Assembly (NCBI RefSeq): GCF_014851585.1
Contig: NZ_JACVAB010000010.1
Location: 1 to 64,000 of the forward strand
Origin: Agrobacterium sp. AGB01
Lineage (GTDB): Bacteria > Pseudomonadota > Alphaproteobacteria > Rhizobiales > Rhizobiaceae
DNA: 64,000 nt
Reading direction: 5' to 3'
The position numbers and the translations under genes were made by a program. The notes below the pieces were generated by a model. The model had not been told where the DNA came from. It searched no databases and worked only from the letters and a program-made list of their open reading frames with translations. This document shows positions 62,926 through 64,000 of this stretch, in pieces. Within the stretch, counting starts at the first letter, position 1. Each line of letters begins with the position of its first letter.

Positions 62926-63069
62926 GGCTGTATCGGCTGAAAACTGGTCGCGAAACGCCTGTCGTCAGGCAAAAGCTGCGGCACTTTTGCACAAGCAAAT
63001 TAGACTAAAGTCATAATGCGAAAGCATCGCTCTTCCTCTCGTTAATTTTCTGTCAATCTATTCACTGGT

Positions 63070-63119
63070 GCATCGTGCCTTTTGAGGCAACCCGGAGGAG
63101 AGTTGGGTTCACGCGATGC
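63070..63119 (+). ncRNA. Candidate structured leader RNA (three-way junction)
   Basis: GCATCG (63070-63075) pairs with CGATGC (63114-63119). Inside it, TGCCT-TTTG-AGGCA (63076-63089) forms one hairpin, and ACCC (63090-63093) with GGGT (63105-63108) forms a second with an 11-base loop containing GGAGGAGAG. The two hairpins sit next to each other and to the closing stem, making a compact three-way junction 18 bases before the ribosome site of the transporter gene. I do not recognise a known riboswitch class. The fold is read by eye, and the RNA role is inferred. Confidence 0.45.
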
Positions 63120-63148
63120 GACCATTTTACATCTGTGGAGGACAGAAA

Positions 63149-64000
63149 ATGGCAAACGCAGCAGCCGTAAGCGGCTCGTCCCGTCCAATGACGGGAGAGG
63201 AGAAGAAGGTGATTTTCGCCTCTTCCCTCGGAACAGTTTTTGAGTGGTACGACTTCTACCTTTACGGTTCGCTGGCCATCTATATCGGCGCGACCTTCTT
63301 CAGCCAGTATCCGGAAACGACGCGCAATATCTTTGCGCTTCTTGCCTTTGCCGCTGGCTTCCTCGTTCGCCCGTTCGGCGCGCTGGTGTTTGGCCGCCTC
63401 GGCGATCTGGTCGGTCGTAAATATACCTTCCTCGTCACCATCCTCATCATGGGCGTTTCCACGTTCCTCGTCGGTGTTCTGCCGGGCGCGGACACCATCG
63501 GTATCGCCGCTCCAATCATCCTGATCATCCTGCGCATGCTGCAGGGCCTGGCACTGGGCGGTGAATACGGCGGTGCTGCCACCTATGTGGCCGAACACGC
63601 TCCGAACGGACGTCGCGGTTACTTCACCTCATGGATCCAGACAACAGCGACACTTGGTCTGTTCCTGTCGCTGGTCGTCATTCTTGGCGTGCAGTTTGCC
63701 GTTGGCAAGGAAGCCTTTGCTGCCTGGGGCTGGCGCATTCCGTTCCTTCTGTCCGTCGCACTTCTGGGTGTTTCGGTCTGGATTCGTATGAAAATGAACG
63801 AATCCCCCGCCTTTAAAAAAATGAAGGACGAAGGCAAGCAGTCCAAGGCGCCGTTGACGGAAGCTTTTGGTCAGTGGAAGAACGCCAAGATTGCCATTCT
63901 GGCGCTGATCGGTGCAGTTATCGGTCAGGCTGTGGTTTGGTACACAGGCCAGTTCTACGCACTATTCTTCCTGCAGAGCATTTTGAAGGTTGATGGGCAA
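63149..64000 (+). CDS. MHS/ProP-like MFS transporter, cut by window end
   Basis: The frame is open from ATG 63149 to the last base with no stop (284 codons shown; the family is about 430-440 long). GGAGG lies seven bases upstream of the ATG. The metabolite:H+ symporter signatures are strong: SSLGTVFEWYDFYLYGSLAI in helix 1, FGRLGDLVGRKYTF in the 2-3 loop and LQGLALGGEYGGAATYVAEH in helix 4. Family members carry osmolytes, dicarboxylates, shikimate or proline/betaine; the substrate here is not fixed. A three-way-junction fold lies in its leader. Confidence 0.92.
   Translation, partial: MANAAAVSGSSRPMTGEEKKVIFASSLGTVFEWYDFYLYGSLAIYIGATFFSQYPETTRNIFALLAFAAGFLVRPFGALVFGRLGDLVGRKYTFLVTILIMGVSTFLVGVLPGADTIGIAAPIILIILRMLQGLALGGEYGGAATYVAEHAPNGRRGYFTSWIQTTATLGLFLSLVVILGVQFAVGKEAFAAWGWRIPFLLSVALLGVSVWIRMKMNESPAFKKMKDEGKQSKAPLTEAFGQWKNAKIAILALIGAVIGQAVVWYTGQFYALFFLQSILKVDGQ

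Larger units (their letters stand above)
62650..63148. other. Divergent region between asd and MHS transporter gene
   Basis: These 499 bases hold no clear gene. They contain a promoter-like pair for asd (62898-62925), a 240-base asd leader with hairpin potential, and the structured leader of the MHS transporter gene (63070-63119). An 83-codon minus-strand ORF at 62612-62863 overlaps the asd start and has no family character. Confidence 0.7.

Noticed and set aside
1-64000. Search for CRISPR arrays, insertion sequences, prophage genes, toxin-antitoxin pairs and defence islands
   Set aside because: No spaced direct repeats, transposase, integrase, phage or known defence motif was seen by reading the proteins and intergenic DNA.

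Overview
The window looks like chromosomal housekeeping DNA of an alphaproteobacterium in the order Rhizobiales (Hyphomicrobiales), most likely the Brucella/Ochrobactrum group. This rests on gene content and order (the peptidyl-prolyl isomerase gene divergent to secA with argJ alongside, a thioredoxin-TPR/LON-domain/Trm112 run, an alpha-2-macroglobulin gene followed by pbpC), moderate GC, and RBS and promoter style. It is inference from family recognition; no database search was possible. I see no insertion sequence, prophage, CRISPR array, rRNA or plasmid function. About 55 protein genes, two tRNA genes and at least two pseudogene remnants are described.

Layout. 0-9 kb: M23 peptidase behind a tiny coupled leader ORF, an SH3 protein with Pro-rich repeats, ubiG, DUF1178/nitrilase-like/grxC/comF run, a methyltransferase, a Flp-type pilin and mutT. 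9-15 kb: GNAT/argJ, a parvulin-type isomerase and secA. 15-20 kb: small secreted protein, EamA transporter, a polysaccharide flippase coupled to a FemAB/BcsL-like acyltransferase, and a secreted glycine-rich repeat protein. 20-24.4 kb: ferric iron ABC transporter (fbpC, fbpA, fbpB on the minus strand) with two iron-operator-like boxes. 24.5-28 kb: fadD and pgi. 28-36.5 kb: a run of transporters, three of them next to a regulator gene (MarR, AraC, TetR), a dicarboxylate/amino-acid symporter and a decayed EamA pseudogene. 36.6-43.7 kb: sugar kinase, pyrE, pyrC, a proline-racemase-family enzyme with a Ser-Cys active site, a lipoprotein hydrolase and a CoA-transferase. 43.9-51.5 kb: alpha-2-macroglobulin plus PBP1C. 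51.6-54.1 kb: Trm112, LON-domain, thioredoxin-TPR and prolyl-tRNA editing proteins. 54.3-57.2 kb: tandemly duplicated tRNA-Gly, endonuclease-family protein and cardiolipin synthase. 57.2-64 kb: M20 amidohydrolase, pdxY, carbonic anhydrase, lytic transglycosylase, asd, and an MHS-type transporter cut by the window end.

No clearly new multi-gene system stands out. The most distinctive signals are small: a compact three-way-junction fold predicted in the 5' leader of the last transporter gene; a tandem duplication carrying tRNA-Gly together with the 3' end of the neighbouring endonuclease gene; palindromic operators that match their neighbouring regulators (MarR, TetR) or point to regulators outside the window (LacI-type at the sugar kinase, RirA-type at the iron genes, an unknown one at fadD); and the Ser-for-Cys change in the proline-racemase homologue.
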